Shown: piece by piece, positions 1 to 7,008 of the stretch | How the letters are laid out: each line of letters begins with the position of its first letter | Position numbering within the stretch: position 1 is the first letter of the stretch | From: Candidatus Firestoneibacteriota bacterium | GTDB taxonomy: Bacteria > Oederibacteriota > JAAXVQ01 > JAUVAV01 | Direction of reading: 5' to 3' | NCBI GenBank assembly: GCA_030635415.1 | Contig: DAOVYW010000001.1 | Coordinates: 1-34,078, forward strand | Length of the DNA stretch: 34,078 nt | Translations under genes and position numbers: made by a program | The notes under the pieces: model-generated | What the model was told of the DNA's origin: nothing | Seen by the model: only the letters and a program-made list of their open reading frames with translations | The model's database searches: none

Positions 1-205
1 GGGTATCTTCTTGCAATGCTTCTTGGCGAACTGGAGCATTTCACGCAGCAGCGAAAGCGATCCTTCTCCCTTGGTCATCACTTTCCCATAGCACTCTAAT
101 AGCTCTCTGATCTGGCCAACGCTCCAGTTGTGCCAGTCGGAAAATCTGGTGCCGCCTGACTCCAGGTCCTTCTATTGGGAATAAGATGTCTTTTTCTGTT
201 TCCAT
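1..205 (-). pseudogene. possible gene remnant running off the left edge
   Basis: Two overlapping minus-strand frames look partly coding. One starts at an ATG at 203-205, preceded by a purine-rich AGGGCGG, and gives a 54-residue peptide beginning METEKDILFP that stops at 41-43. The other is open from about 170 to the window edge and reads RFSDWHNWSVGQIRELLECY and onward, with protein-like composition. The simplest reading is one gene with a frameshift near 165-175, but the sequence is too short to identify a family. Bases 206-309 hold no gene. A transposase or accessory gene is possible. This is a weak call. Confidence 0.25.
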
Positions 206-309
206 CAGACCGCCCTTAGCATTCGTATTTGGGATATGAAATTCCGCTGGAATATGAGAAAATTAAAGTAGTGTCTTGACTGGGTGTCCACTAAATCAGG
301 GGAAGATCA

Positions 310-1350
310 GTGCGTCCCCTATTATTACCATTTATCAAGAGGCGAAAAGTGCCGAAAAGTGTAATTGGTTCGAGAACATATAAAGTTGCAACTCTGTTTA
401 TTATATTATGGGTATCGAATTATTCTTATCCCGGGAGCATAGGTATGGCTAAAACAAAAATGTCTGATCAAGGATTAAGAACTGAATTGCGAGGGAATGA
501 AAATAAGCAAGAATTATATATAGCTGAAGGTTTTGATAATAATTTTCATTTTATAACGCTAGCTGATAAAAATGAATATCGAGTATTAAAAAGTGTAGAT
601 TTTGGCCGTTGGTTCACTATTGAAGACAAATATAATAATAAATACATTATTAAGAGAAGATTAAGAGAGCTTGCTAGAAGTGGCATGGGGTTGCATGTTT
701 TAAAACCAGGAGAGTTTATGATAACCGATATTTCTTTTCTTGACGGCACCTGGTATGTTATGCCGAAATTGAGAGAGCAGCATGCTGAACCTATGCAGTT
801 TAAAATTACCGGAAATTATACAATTACGAAAAAGGATCTGGAATATGAACACCTATTAATTGAAAATAAAATCCCCTCCGTGAATACCAAAACTAATTCT
901 CTGCTTATATCTTTTTCTCTTGCCTGTATGAAATTGTTAACCAAAGAAATCGATTATACATCTCCGGAGGCGCAACTCCCGGCAAATTTGTATATCCGAA
1001 TTCCCGAAAAACTGGAGGTCCTGGCTCATCCGCAATCATTCGCATGGGAACTGCCAATGCATATAATAAATCGGGGAGAGCAAATATTAAAATGGCAAGG
1101 TAAATCCGATGCTGCCTGGCTAACGATTGGACCCTCTGACGGCAGGGTTAAAAATGACGGAGAGTTTTTTGCTAATTGCAAAGTTAACGCCCAAGGACTT
1201 AAATCGGGCATTTATACTGGCAAGCTTAGAATTGAAGCAACCGCAGCTACCAATGCACCCAAAATAATAACCGTAAAATTAAAAATGTTAAAACCAAGTG
1301 ATCCTATCCCAGATTCGGAGCCGAAAATAATTAGATTAATAGAAAAATAA
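310..1350 (+). CDS. secreted protein with a C-terminal BACON-like beta-sandwich domain, AT-rich
   Basis: The 346-residue product has an early hydrophobic stretch (about residues 25-38, ATLFIILWV) that looks like an export signal, so it is probably secreted or anchored. Residues 1-200 match nothing I recognise. Residues about 235-326 look like a BACON-type or similar immunoglobulin-like all-beta domain: a WLTI-P-S-G segment, a Y-x-G-x-L strand near 303 and a final N-x-P-x-I-x-V-x-L strand. Such domains usually bind carbohydrate or protein, or act as spacers. The GTG start at 310 has AGGGGA seven bases upstream. A GTG at 349 with AAGAGG upstream would give a more normal signal peptide and is a fair alternative. 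Bases 541-660 are about 25% G+C, far below most of the window, suggesting transfer or relaxed selection. Function unknown. Confidence 0.6.
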   Translation: MRPLLLPFIKRRKVPKSVIGSRTYKVATLFIILWVSNYSYPGSIGMAKTKMSDQGLRTELRGNENKQELYIAEGFDNNFHFITLADKNEYRVLKSVDFGRWFTIEDKYNNKYIIKRRLRELARSGMGLHVLKPGEFMITDISFLDGTWYVMPKLREQHAEPMQFKITGNYTITKKDLEYEHLLIENKIPSVNTKTNSLLISFSLACMKLLTKEIDYTSPEAQLPANLYIRIPEKLEVLAHPQSFAWELPMHIINRGEQILKWQGKSDAAWLTIGPSDGRVKNDGEFFANCKVNAQGLKSGIYTGKLRIEATAATNAPKIITVKLKMLKPSDPIPDSEPKIIRLIEK

Positions 1351-1806
1351 GATATGGGGACTTTGTTTGGAGAGTAATAAGGATCATTCATAAAGCGGAA
1401 TTCCGGGTGATAGGGGGCCGCAGATAAGTTAATAAGTAATTCTGCTGCAACCCCCTTTTTGCTGTCTTTGCGAGGAGCGGCAGCGACGAAGCAATCTCGA
1501 TTTTATAAGGATGAAATCAGATTGCCGCGCTCCCTACGGTCGCTCGCAAAGACAGCAAAAAGGGGGTTGCAGCAGAATCATAAGTTAACTCCGGCCCCAG
1601 CACCGGCAGCACCAAAGGGAATGAGTTGAACTTGTACTCTGGAATTTTGTAATTAAACCTAGGGTCGTGTTTCAGAAATGCAATTAATATGTCACCCCGG
1701 CGTGAATCTGCGGGAACAAAATAAAATGTTTGCTGATTTGGAAAATAACGCCCAGTTCCCTCAGGCTTCGTTCAAACTGACTTTCTGATCTTCCGGAGTT
1801 TCCCCG
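1351..1806. other. intergenic region between convergent genes, with a palindromic repeat
   Basis: No convincing gene lies here. Bases 1439-1578 are a long inverted repeat (separate entry) that could fold and end transcription from either side. Bases 1579-1806 show nothing I can name. Confidence 0.6.
1439..1578. repeat. palindromic intergenic repeat, copy 1 (intact)
   Basis: Arms 1439-1474 and 1543-1578 are perfect 36-base inverted complements, beginning ATTCTGCTGCAACCCCC and ending GTCTTTGCGAG. The 68-base centre contains GACGAAGCAATCTCG and GATTGCCGCGCTCCC. The same modules recur at 9517, 21989 and 24312. The structure is that of a non-coding MITE- or REP-like element. It lies between convergent genes, where it may also act as a terminator. 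Confidence 0.85.
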
Positions 1807-2772
1807 TCACTTTTTATTTACTGTGTCTTTCCAAGGGCCTATTTTGTTATCATCAGCCTTGACCTGGATCCGGTTCAGTGTGTATTGAACCTTATAATTA
1901 ACCACTTCAACGTCTGCGATGATATCGTCAAGATTAGGTCCTTTGGCTCGAATACTATAACTATAATCTCCTTTAACGGTATCTGGTAACATATCCTTAT
2001 TATTCAAGCTAACTTCAAAAAGACCTTTTGGCGATACCGTCAACGTAAATATATTTATTTCTTCTATAATGGATTGCTCGCTAATCTTAATGGTCATCTT
2101 TAGTTTATCACCTTCATTAGCCAAGCATTTAACCTTGGTGTTAAGGGTTAATCTTCCAGCACCGGCCTTAAGGCGCAACTTGTTTTCCCACACCTCACCC
2201 GGTTTAATTTCCTTTTTATCTTCTGGTAAAAACTGCATTACCGAAGGTAAATAAATCAGATCAAATCGGAGAGGATAACCCGGGAATACAAATAGATTCG
2301 TGTTTTCCGGATAATTAGATTGCAAATCGATCTGATCTGAAAGCCCAAATTCATTTTTTTGGGAACCCATGTTTTTCGCGTGAGCTTCTCGAAGGTCTTC
2401 CAATTTATGGATGATCTTTCCCTTGGCGTTTAATAAAAACTTATCTCCAACAATAAACTCCTCAATAGACCGTTGCCATATTTCCTCACATGAGTCTTTT
2501 TTGACCAGTATTGGCTTTTTTCGTTCATGATCAAATGCTGGAACCAAAGTTGAGGCCGGGCAAACCCTTTTGCCCAATATTTTTCCTTTTCGTTCATAAG
2601 CCTCTCTTATTCGAGGAGTCTGGTCGGTTTCTTGATAGGTTAAATCAACCTGCTGATTCAATAAAAATACGGTGTTTAATGCCTCATTTGCCATAGTGAT
2701 ATTATCTCCGGTTAGCAGGGTTAATGAGAAAAGCAGGATTGCAAATAGTATTACCTTTAATTTAAAAACCAT
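1807..2772 (-). CDS. secreted protein of unknown function
   Basis: This 321-residue protein begins with a clear signal peptide (basic VFKLK, then a hydrophobic run to about residue 21, with possible cleavage near MA-NE at 28). The mature part is rich in beta-strand and charged residues. Residues about 180-235, with LPEDKKEIKPGEVWENK, recall secreted proteins that carry a P-x-K-x-V-x-x-G-x-x-W motif (DUF6263-like), but I do not assign the family. Two cysteines sit in the N-terminal third. The start has GGAG upstream (AAAGGAGCTTGAACAATG). It lies 48 bases downstream of the peroxiredoxin gene on the same strand, so the two are probably co-transcribed. No enzymatic motif is visible. Confidence 0.7.
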   Translation of the reverse strand: MVFKLKVILFAILLFSLTLLTGDNITMANEALNTVFLLNQQVDLTYQETDQTPRIREAYERKGKILGKRVCPASTLVPAFDHERKKPILVKKDSCEEIWQRSIEEFIVGDKFLLNAKGKIIHKLEDLREAHAKNMGSQKNEFGLSDQIDLQSNYPENTNLFVFPGYPLRFDLIYLPSVMQFLPEDKKEIKPGEVWENKLRLKAGAGRLTLNTKVKCLANEGDKLKMTIKISEQSIIEEINIFTLTVSPKGLFEVSLNNKDMLPDTVKGDYSYSIRAKGPNLDDIIADVEVVNYKVQYTLNRIQVKADDNKIGPWKDTVNKK

Positions 2773-2820
2773 TGTTCAAGCTCCTTTCCCAGCCCATAAT
2801 GCCCGGTTATTTTGACTCGC

Positions 2821-3507
2821 CTATTTCCCGGGATCCTTTTTCAGGCATAAGAACCAATCCAAGCAGTGAATGTCTTTGCCGCTTTGGTCCATGCGGTCTT
2901 TAGCGGCGCCGCAGGAACCCGGGGGTGGAACAATCACGTCTTCACCTGGCTGCCAATTGGCCGGCGTGGCAATCTGGTGGGCGTCAGAGCGCTGCATGGC
3001 CGTCAACAACCGTTTGATTTCCTCCATGTTTCGCCCGTTGGATAAAGGATAATAAAGAATGGCCCGTACTTTGGATTTAGGATCCATAATAAACACGGCC
3101 CGCACGGCTTGCGTATCGCTGGCACTGGGCTGAAGCATGCCAAAAGCTTTAGCTACTTCCATCTTCAGATCCGCGATAACCGGAAAATTCACTTCCACAT
3201 TTTTCATACCTTTATATTCGATTTTTTCTTTAATGGTTCTCAGCCAGGCGATGTGACTGAAATGGCTGTCAATGGAAAGTCCGATCAGTGCACAGTTGAG
3301 GGCCTTGAAATCCTCCTGCATGGTGGCGAAGGTCATGAACTCGGTCGTGCAGACCGGGGTAAAATCAGCAGGGTGGGAGAATAAAATCACCCACTTGTGC
3401 TTGTAATCCTTGGGAAAATCAATAGGGCCTTGGGTTGTGAGGGCCTTGAATTGCGGTGCCGGATCTCCGATGAGCGGCAGGTTATTTGTTGCAGCGCTGT
3501 ATTCCAT
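2821..3507 (-). CDS. peroxiredoxin, Prx6 subfamily (archaeal-like)
   Basis: A thiol peroxidase that reduces hydrogen peroxide and organic peroxides in the cytoplasm. The AhpC/TSA thioredoxin fold has the peroxidatic cysteine in ADFTPVCTTEF (C53), preceded by the HPADFTP signature. At 228 residues it has the long C-terminal arm of Prx6-type enzymes. That arm contains C199, C215 and C221. The C215-C221 spacing of six matches the paired cysteines described for the Aeropyrum pernix thioredoxin peroxidase, so a disulfide-relay mechanism rather than strict one-Cys chemistry is likely (inference). The start follows TAGGAGG. A near-palindrome, ATACTATACAGTAT, lies about 85 bases upstream at 3591-3604 and could be an operator. 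A TATAAT-like box is nearby without a good -35. First gene of a probable two-gene unit. Confidence 0.93.
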   Translation of the reverse strand: MEYSAATNNLPLIGDPAPQFKALTTQGPIDFPKDYKHKWVILFSHPADFTPVCTTEFMTFATMQEDFKALNCALIGLSIDSHFSHIAWLRTIKEKIEYKGMKNVEVNFPVIADLKMEVAKAFGMLQPSASDTQAVRAVFIMDPKSKVRAILYYPLSNGRNMEEIKRLLTAMQRSDAHQIATPANWQPGEDVIVPPPGSCGAAKDRMDQSGKDIHCLDWFLCLKKDPGK

Positions 3508-3590
3508 GTTTGTAGCCTCCTATTTTAGTTAAATTTTAGGAAAGCACTCTGATTTCCCAGGGGAAAGAGCCATTTTCCTAATGAAAAAAT

Positions 3591-3604
3591 ATACTATACA
3601 GTAT
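3591..3604. promoter_or_regulatory. near-palindromic candidate operator upstream of the peroxiredoxin
   Basis: ATACTATACAGTAT has two 7-base half sites that are inverted complements except for one position. It sits in AT-rich DNA upstream of a peroxide-stress gene. No regulator is identified and it may be chance. Confidence 0.25.
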
Positions 3605-3687
3605 TAAATGTTATTATAGGTAGTAAAAAATGACCTGAAATGTAAACGGGAAAGTGAGATAATCTGGAATCTTCTTGTTCTATTTAG

Positions 3688-3717
3688 TGGACATACCGCC
3701 TAATAAAATTCTATACT
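3688..3717 (+). promoter_or_regulatory. candidate sigma70-type promoter for the RNA helicase
   Basis: TGGACA at 3688-3693 and TATACT at 3712-3717 are separated by 18 bases. Each box matches five of six consensus positions. A start near 3724 would leave a leader of about 100 bases before the helicase. Confidence 0.45.
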
Positions 3718-3819
3718 ATCATATTCTGCGGGTTCGCTTTTTTGGCGGAAGTTCAGGTACCGGATAGTTAGAGCCAACCACAGACGGATTGAGAAACTAT
3801 ATTTTCAATCAAATCAACC

Positions 3820-5631
3820 ATGAAAAGAGAAGTTAAAATGAAAAAAACAAAAACATTCGATGAGCTCGGCCTTAGTCCGGTGACCTTGGCTGTTCTTAAA
3901 AAAAGAGGATTTGAAGAGCCAACACCGATTCAAAGTCAGGCTATTCCGGTTTTGTTGCAAGACAATATCGACATCATCGGACAGGCCCAAACCGGGACCG
4001 GGAAAACAGCGGCCTTTGCCTTGCCCATTATTGAAAAACTAAATGACGCTGCCAAACAGGTCCAGGCTTTAATTCTGGCGCCTACCCGTGAGTTGGCTAT
4101 TCAGGTGTCCGATGATATAACCGCATTCAAAGGAGAGCGTGGATTTCATGTAATCCCGGTTTATGGTGGACAACATATTACGGAACAAATACGCCACCTT
4201 AAAAAAGGAGCACAGATTGTCGTTGGTACACCAGGACGTATTCTGGACCATCTTCGCCGGCGTACTTTGAAACTGGGTGGCATCAGATTTCTGGTGCTCG
4301 ATGAAGCGGATGAGATGCTTAACATGGGTTTTATCGATGATGTTGAAGAAATTATGTCCCAATGCAACGAAGACAAACAGGTAGCGCTTTTTTCAGCAAC
4401 CATGCCTGACCGGATTGAAGCGCTGGCGAAGAAACACATGAAGGAAATCAAGCGGGTGGTAGTTAAAAAACAGCAAATCACCTCGGATTTAACGGAACAA
4501 CTCTATTTTGAAGTCCGATCCTCGGACCGTTTTGAAGCGCTTTGCCGCATTATTGATGTGGAGGAAGAATTCTATGGTTTGATTTTTTGCCGCACCAAAG
4601 TTGATGTTGATGAAATAACAGCTAAGTTAATTGAACGCGGTTACGATGCGGAGGGCATTCATGGCGATGTCACCCAAAAACAACGTGGAAATGTTCTTAG
4701 AAAATTTAAAGACAAACGGAACAACATCCTGGTGGCAACTGATGTTGCGGCTCGTGGGTTGGATATCAACAATCTAAGTCATGTCATTAACTATGCGCTA
4801 CCCCAGGATCCGGAAGGCTATGTTCATCGTATCGGCCGCACCGGCCGGGCCGGGAAAAAAGGTGTGGCCATCACCTTTATTACACCCTCGGAATATAGAA
4901 AATTGGCATTTATACAACGTATTGCCAAAGCTGATATTCGAAAAGAGCAGGTGCCGGAAGTTTCAGAGATTATTAAAATCAAACGAAACCGTCTAACCGG
5001 AGAGATTGTGGATATCATGAAACAAGGCCGGTTGGAAGACTTTCATGATATGGCCTTTGGTATGCTGAACAAATATCCGGTGGAGGAATTGGTGCCGGCA
5101 CTGCTTAAACTTATTATTCAGGACAGACTGGATGAAAGCCAATACACGGAAATGGGCAGACCATCCTCTTCTCCGGATGCAGGGGGCAAAACCAGATTGC
5201 TGATTGGTCTGGGTCGCTCTGATGGTTACACTCCCAAAAAAATGATTGATTTTATAAAAGAGCAGACCGGACTGCGTGACCGTTTTATCGATGACCTGTT
5301 GTTAAGCGATGATTTTTCATTTATAACGGTTCCTTTTGCGGATGCTGAAAAAATGGTGAAACTGTTTGAAGCAAAAGCCAAAGGCGGACGTCCGCTTATT
5401 GTTAAAGCCAAAGGCGGGAAAAAGACCGGCAGCAGTGGCAGCGGTCGTAGTGAAACCGGTGGTGAGGATCGCGGCCGACGTAGCGAGGGAGGCCATAGCA
5501 AAGGCAGTGGTGACAACCGCAAGCAGAAAAATGAATTCCGGAAAAAGAGCCGTCTTCCGGGAAAAGGTAAACAGAAGAATAAAGGGAAGCGGAAACAAAG
5601 GGCAGGGGACGTAGTCCGGACAACGGTTTAA
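3820..5631 (+). CDS. deaD: DEAD-box ATP-dependent RNA helicase with DbpA-type RNA-binding domain (CsdA/DeaD-like)
   Basis: Unwinds RNA duplexes using ATP. CsdA/DeaD relatives act in ribosome assembly, mRNA decay and cold adaptation. All core motifs are present: Q motif near 33-38, motif I AQTGTGKT 56-63, PTREL 88-92, TPGR 137-140, DEAD 161-164, SAT 192-194, DVAARGLD 308-315 and HRIGRTGR 336-343. Residues about 457-531 form the DbpA/CsdA RNA-binding domain (LLIGLGRSDGYTPKKMIDFI). The tail from about 532 is Gly/Lys/Arg-rich and probably disordered and RNA-binding. At 603 residues it fits the CsdA class. The first ATG (3820) has no strong ribosome binding site. The second (3838, starting MKKTKTFDELGL) follows AGAGAAG and may be the true start. 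The gene stands alone with its own candidate promoter. Confidence 0.95.
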   Translation: MKREVKMKKTKTFDELGLSPVTLAVLKKRGFEEPTPIQSQAIPVLLQDNIDIIGQAQTGTGKTAAFALPIIEKLNDAAKQVQALILAPTRELAIQVSDDITAFKGERGFHVIPVYGGQHITEQIRHLKKGAQIVVGTPGRILDHLRRRTLKLGGIRFLVLDEADEMLNMGFIDDVEEIMSQCNEDKQVALFSATMPDRIEALAKKHMKEIKRVVVKKQQITSDLTEQLYFEVRSSDRFEALCRIIDVEEEFYGLIFCRTKVDVDEITAKLIERGYDAEGIHGDVTQKQRGNVLRKFKDKRNNILVATDVAARGLDINNLSHVINYALPQDPEGYVHRIGRTGRAGKKGVAITFITPSEYRKLAFIQRIAKADIRKEQVPEVSEIIKIKRNRLTGEIVDIMKQGRLEDFHDMAFGMLNKYPVEELVPALLKLIIQDRLDESQYTEMGRPSSSPDAGGKTRLLIGLGRSDGYTPKKMIDFIKEQTGLRDRFIDDLLLSDDFSFITVPFADAEKMVKLFEAKAKGGRPLIVKAKGGKKTGSSGSGRSETGGEDRGRRSEGGHSKGSGDNRKQKNEFRKKSRLPGKGKQKNKGKRKQRAGDVVRTTV

Positions 5632-5743
5632 CCAATGGGGGATGGCTGAAGATTAGCTCAATTTAATGCTACTTATGACCAGAGATTAATTATGGCCCCG
5701 GAAGGGTGACGATAGGCCTGGAAGGATTGCGGGGGAGGCAACC

Positions 5744-6898
5744 ATGACGGATACTTCTAAATTTATTAGAGAAGCCAAAGCCTTCGAGTTTTATATAAAA
5801 ACCATTTGGCCCTGGAAACGTAAGTTGGTTAAAAGGTATTATTCCAAACGTTGCGTGCGTTGCACAGCTTCCGAACGGTATAGTCCCCTGGATGAACAAG
5901 GTATTTGTCGGTTATGCCGGGATGATAAGACCAGTACTGACAATAATAACCTTCCTCCCAGCGATATTCTTACTGAACAATTGCACCAGACCATGGCTTC
6001 ATATGTGGGCAAGGGTCAAGGGGATCATGATGCCTTAGTGCTGGTTAGTGGTGGTAAAGACAGCAGCTATATGGTCCATCGATTACATGAAGAGCATCCC
6101 AAGTTGCGGCTATTAACCTATACCCATCATAATGGTTTTATGAGTTCAGTGGCACTGGATAATGTGCAACAAGTAATCGGCAAGCTTGGCGTAGACCATT
6201 TTTTTTATCGCCCTCGCATGAACTTTATGATTCGGCTCTTTCGTTATCAACTTACGCACTTGGGTCCCAATGGTGGTTATGGCACGGTTGATTATTCTGA
6301 TGGTGAATTGCTGCTTGATAGTTCCATGAATTTAGCGGTTAAACTTAAAATACCTTTGGTGATTTGCGGGTACTCACGTTACCAACTGCTTGATGGTTTT
6401 GGTTGTGATACCTTCTTGCTGCCTGACCAGCGTCGTTATAGTGATCGCAAGGAAATCGCCGGGAATGCTTTACAAGATATTTTTCCTAACGAAGGTGATC
6501 AAGCGATTTGGTGGCATGCCTCAAAGTGGAAAAAAGAACAAATTCCACAAATGGCATTTCCCCTGTTTGCTTGGGACTTGGCAGAAGAAGAGATCCGCGC
6601 TAAGGTGTTTCAACTGGGACTTTTAAAAGCAGGCATGGTTAGCCCGGTTCTGACTAACGCTGAGTACATTCCTGTGCTGGGCGTGGTAGATATCCATCGT
6701 GACGGGTATTCCAGCTTTGAACCTGAGTTTTCCCGCATGATTCGGGAAGGGAAAGCCAAAAAAGAAAACTGGCAATATATCTGGGAAGTGCTTGAATATA
6801 CTGCGCGAACCGGGAAACTGATTAGTGGTACGATTGATCAAACCCTGGCGCGGTTAGGGCTGAGCCGCCAAGACGTGGGGATTAAGTATCAAAAATAG
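5744..6898 (+). CDS. PP-loop ATPase resembling N-acetyl sugar amidotransferases (WbpG/PseA type)
   Basis: The 384-residue protein has the layout of N-type ATP pyrophosphatases that transfer an amide nitrogen to a sugar during surface polysaccharide synthesis. An N-terminal zinc-ribbon-like cluster C37-x2-C40 / C55-x2-C58 is followed by the PP-loop VSGGKDSSYMVHRL (SGGKDSS at 102-108), which adenylates the substrate. The next strand (TYTHHNGFMSSVALDNVQQV) and KLGVDHFFYRP fit the same fold. The start is well supported by GGGGGAGG a few bases upstream. Relatives normally work with a HisH/HisF-like pair inside O-antigen or pseudaminic acid clusters. None is next to this gene, whose neighbours are an RNA helicase and a TonB receptor. 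A tRNA-modifying or other amide-forming role is therefore possible. The substrate is not known. Confidence 0.75.
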   Translation: MTDTSKFIREAKAFEFYIKTIWPWKRKLVKRYYSKRCVRCTASERYSPLDEQGICRLCRDDKTSTDNNNLPPSDILTEQLHQTMASYVGKGQGDHDALVLVSGGKDSSYMVHRLHEEHPKLRLLTYTHHNGFMSSVALDNVQQVIGKLGVDHFFYRPRMNFMIRLFRYQLTHLGPNGGYGTVDYSDGELLLDSSMNLAVKLKIPLVICGYSRYQLLDGFGCDTFLLPDQRRYSDRKEIAGNALQDIFPNEGDQAIWWHASKWKKEQIPQMAFPLFAWDLAEEEIRAKVFQLGLLKAGMVSPVLTNAEYIPVLGVVDIHRDGYSSFEPEFSRMIREGKAKKENWQYIWEVLEYTARTGKLISGTIDQTLARLGLSRQDVGIKYQK

Positions 6899-7008
6899 AA
6901 ATCTGTAAGACCCATCCCTCAGGCGGCCACCCGATGGCCAAAAGAAATAACGCCGGAATTCCCGCTCCATTCAGGAGCAAAGCTCCCTACGGTGCATTTT
7001 TTAGGCGC

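Larger units (their letters stand above)
3508..3819. other. divergent intergenic region, peroxiredoxin / helicase
   Basis: No gene. It holds the peroxiredoxin ribosome binding site, an AT-rich stretch with the near-palindrome at 3591-3604 (two 7-base halves, one mismatch), and a candidate helicase promoter at 3688-3717. The helicase leader is about 95-115 bases. Confidence 0.6.

Noticed and set aside
284..3695. TGTCCACTAAAT near 284 and its complement near 3684 as inverted ends of a 3.4-kb mobile region
   Set aside because: A 12-base match is expected by chance many times in 34 kb, the flanks do not align, and the right-hand copy overlaps a plausible promoter.
6924..6977. Small stems between the PP-loop gene and the receptor as a terminator
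   Set aside because: The stems are five base pairs each. GCTCCCTACGGT is shared with the repeat family, but the rest does not match.
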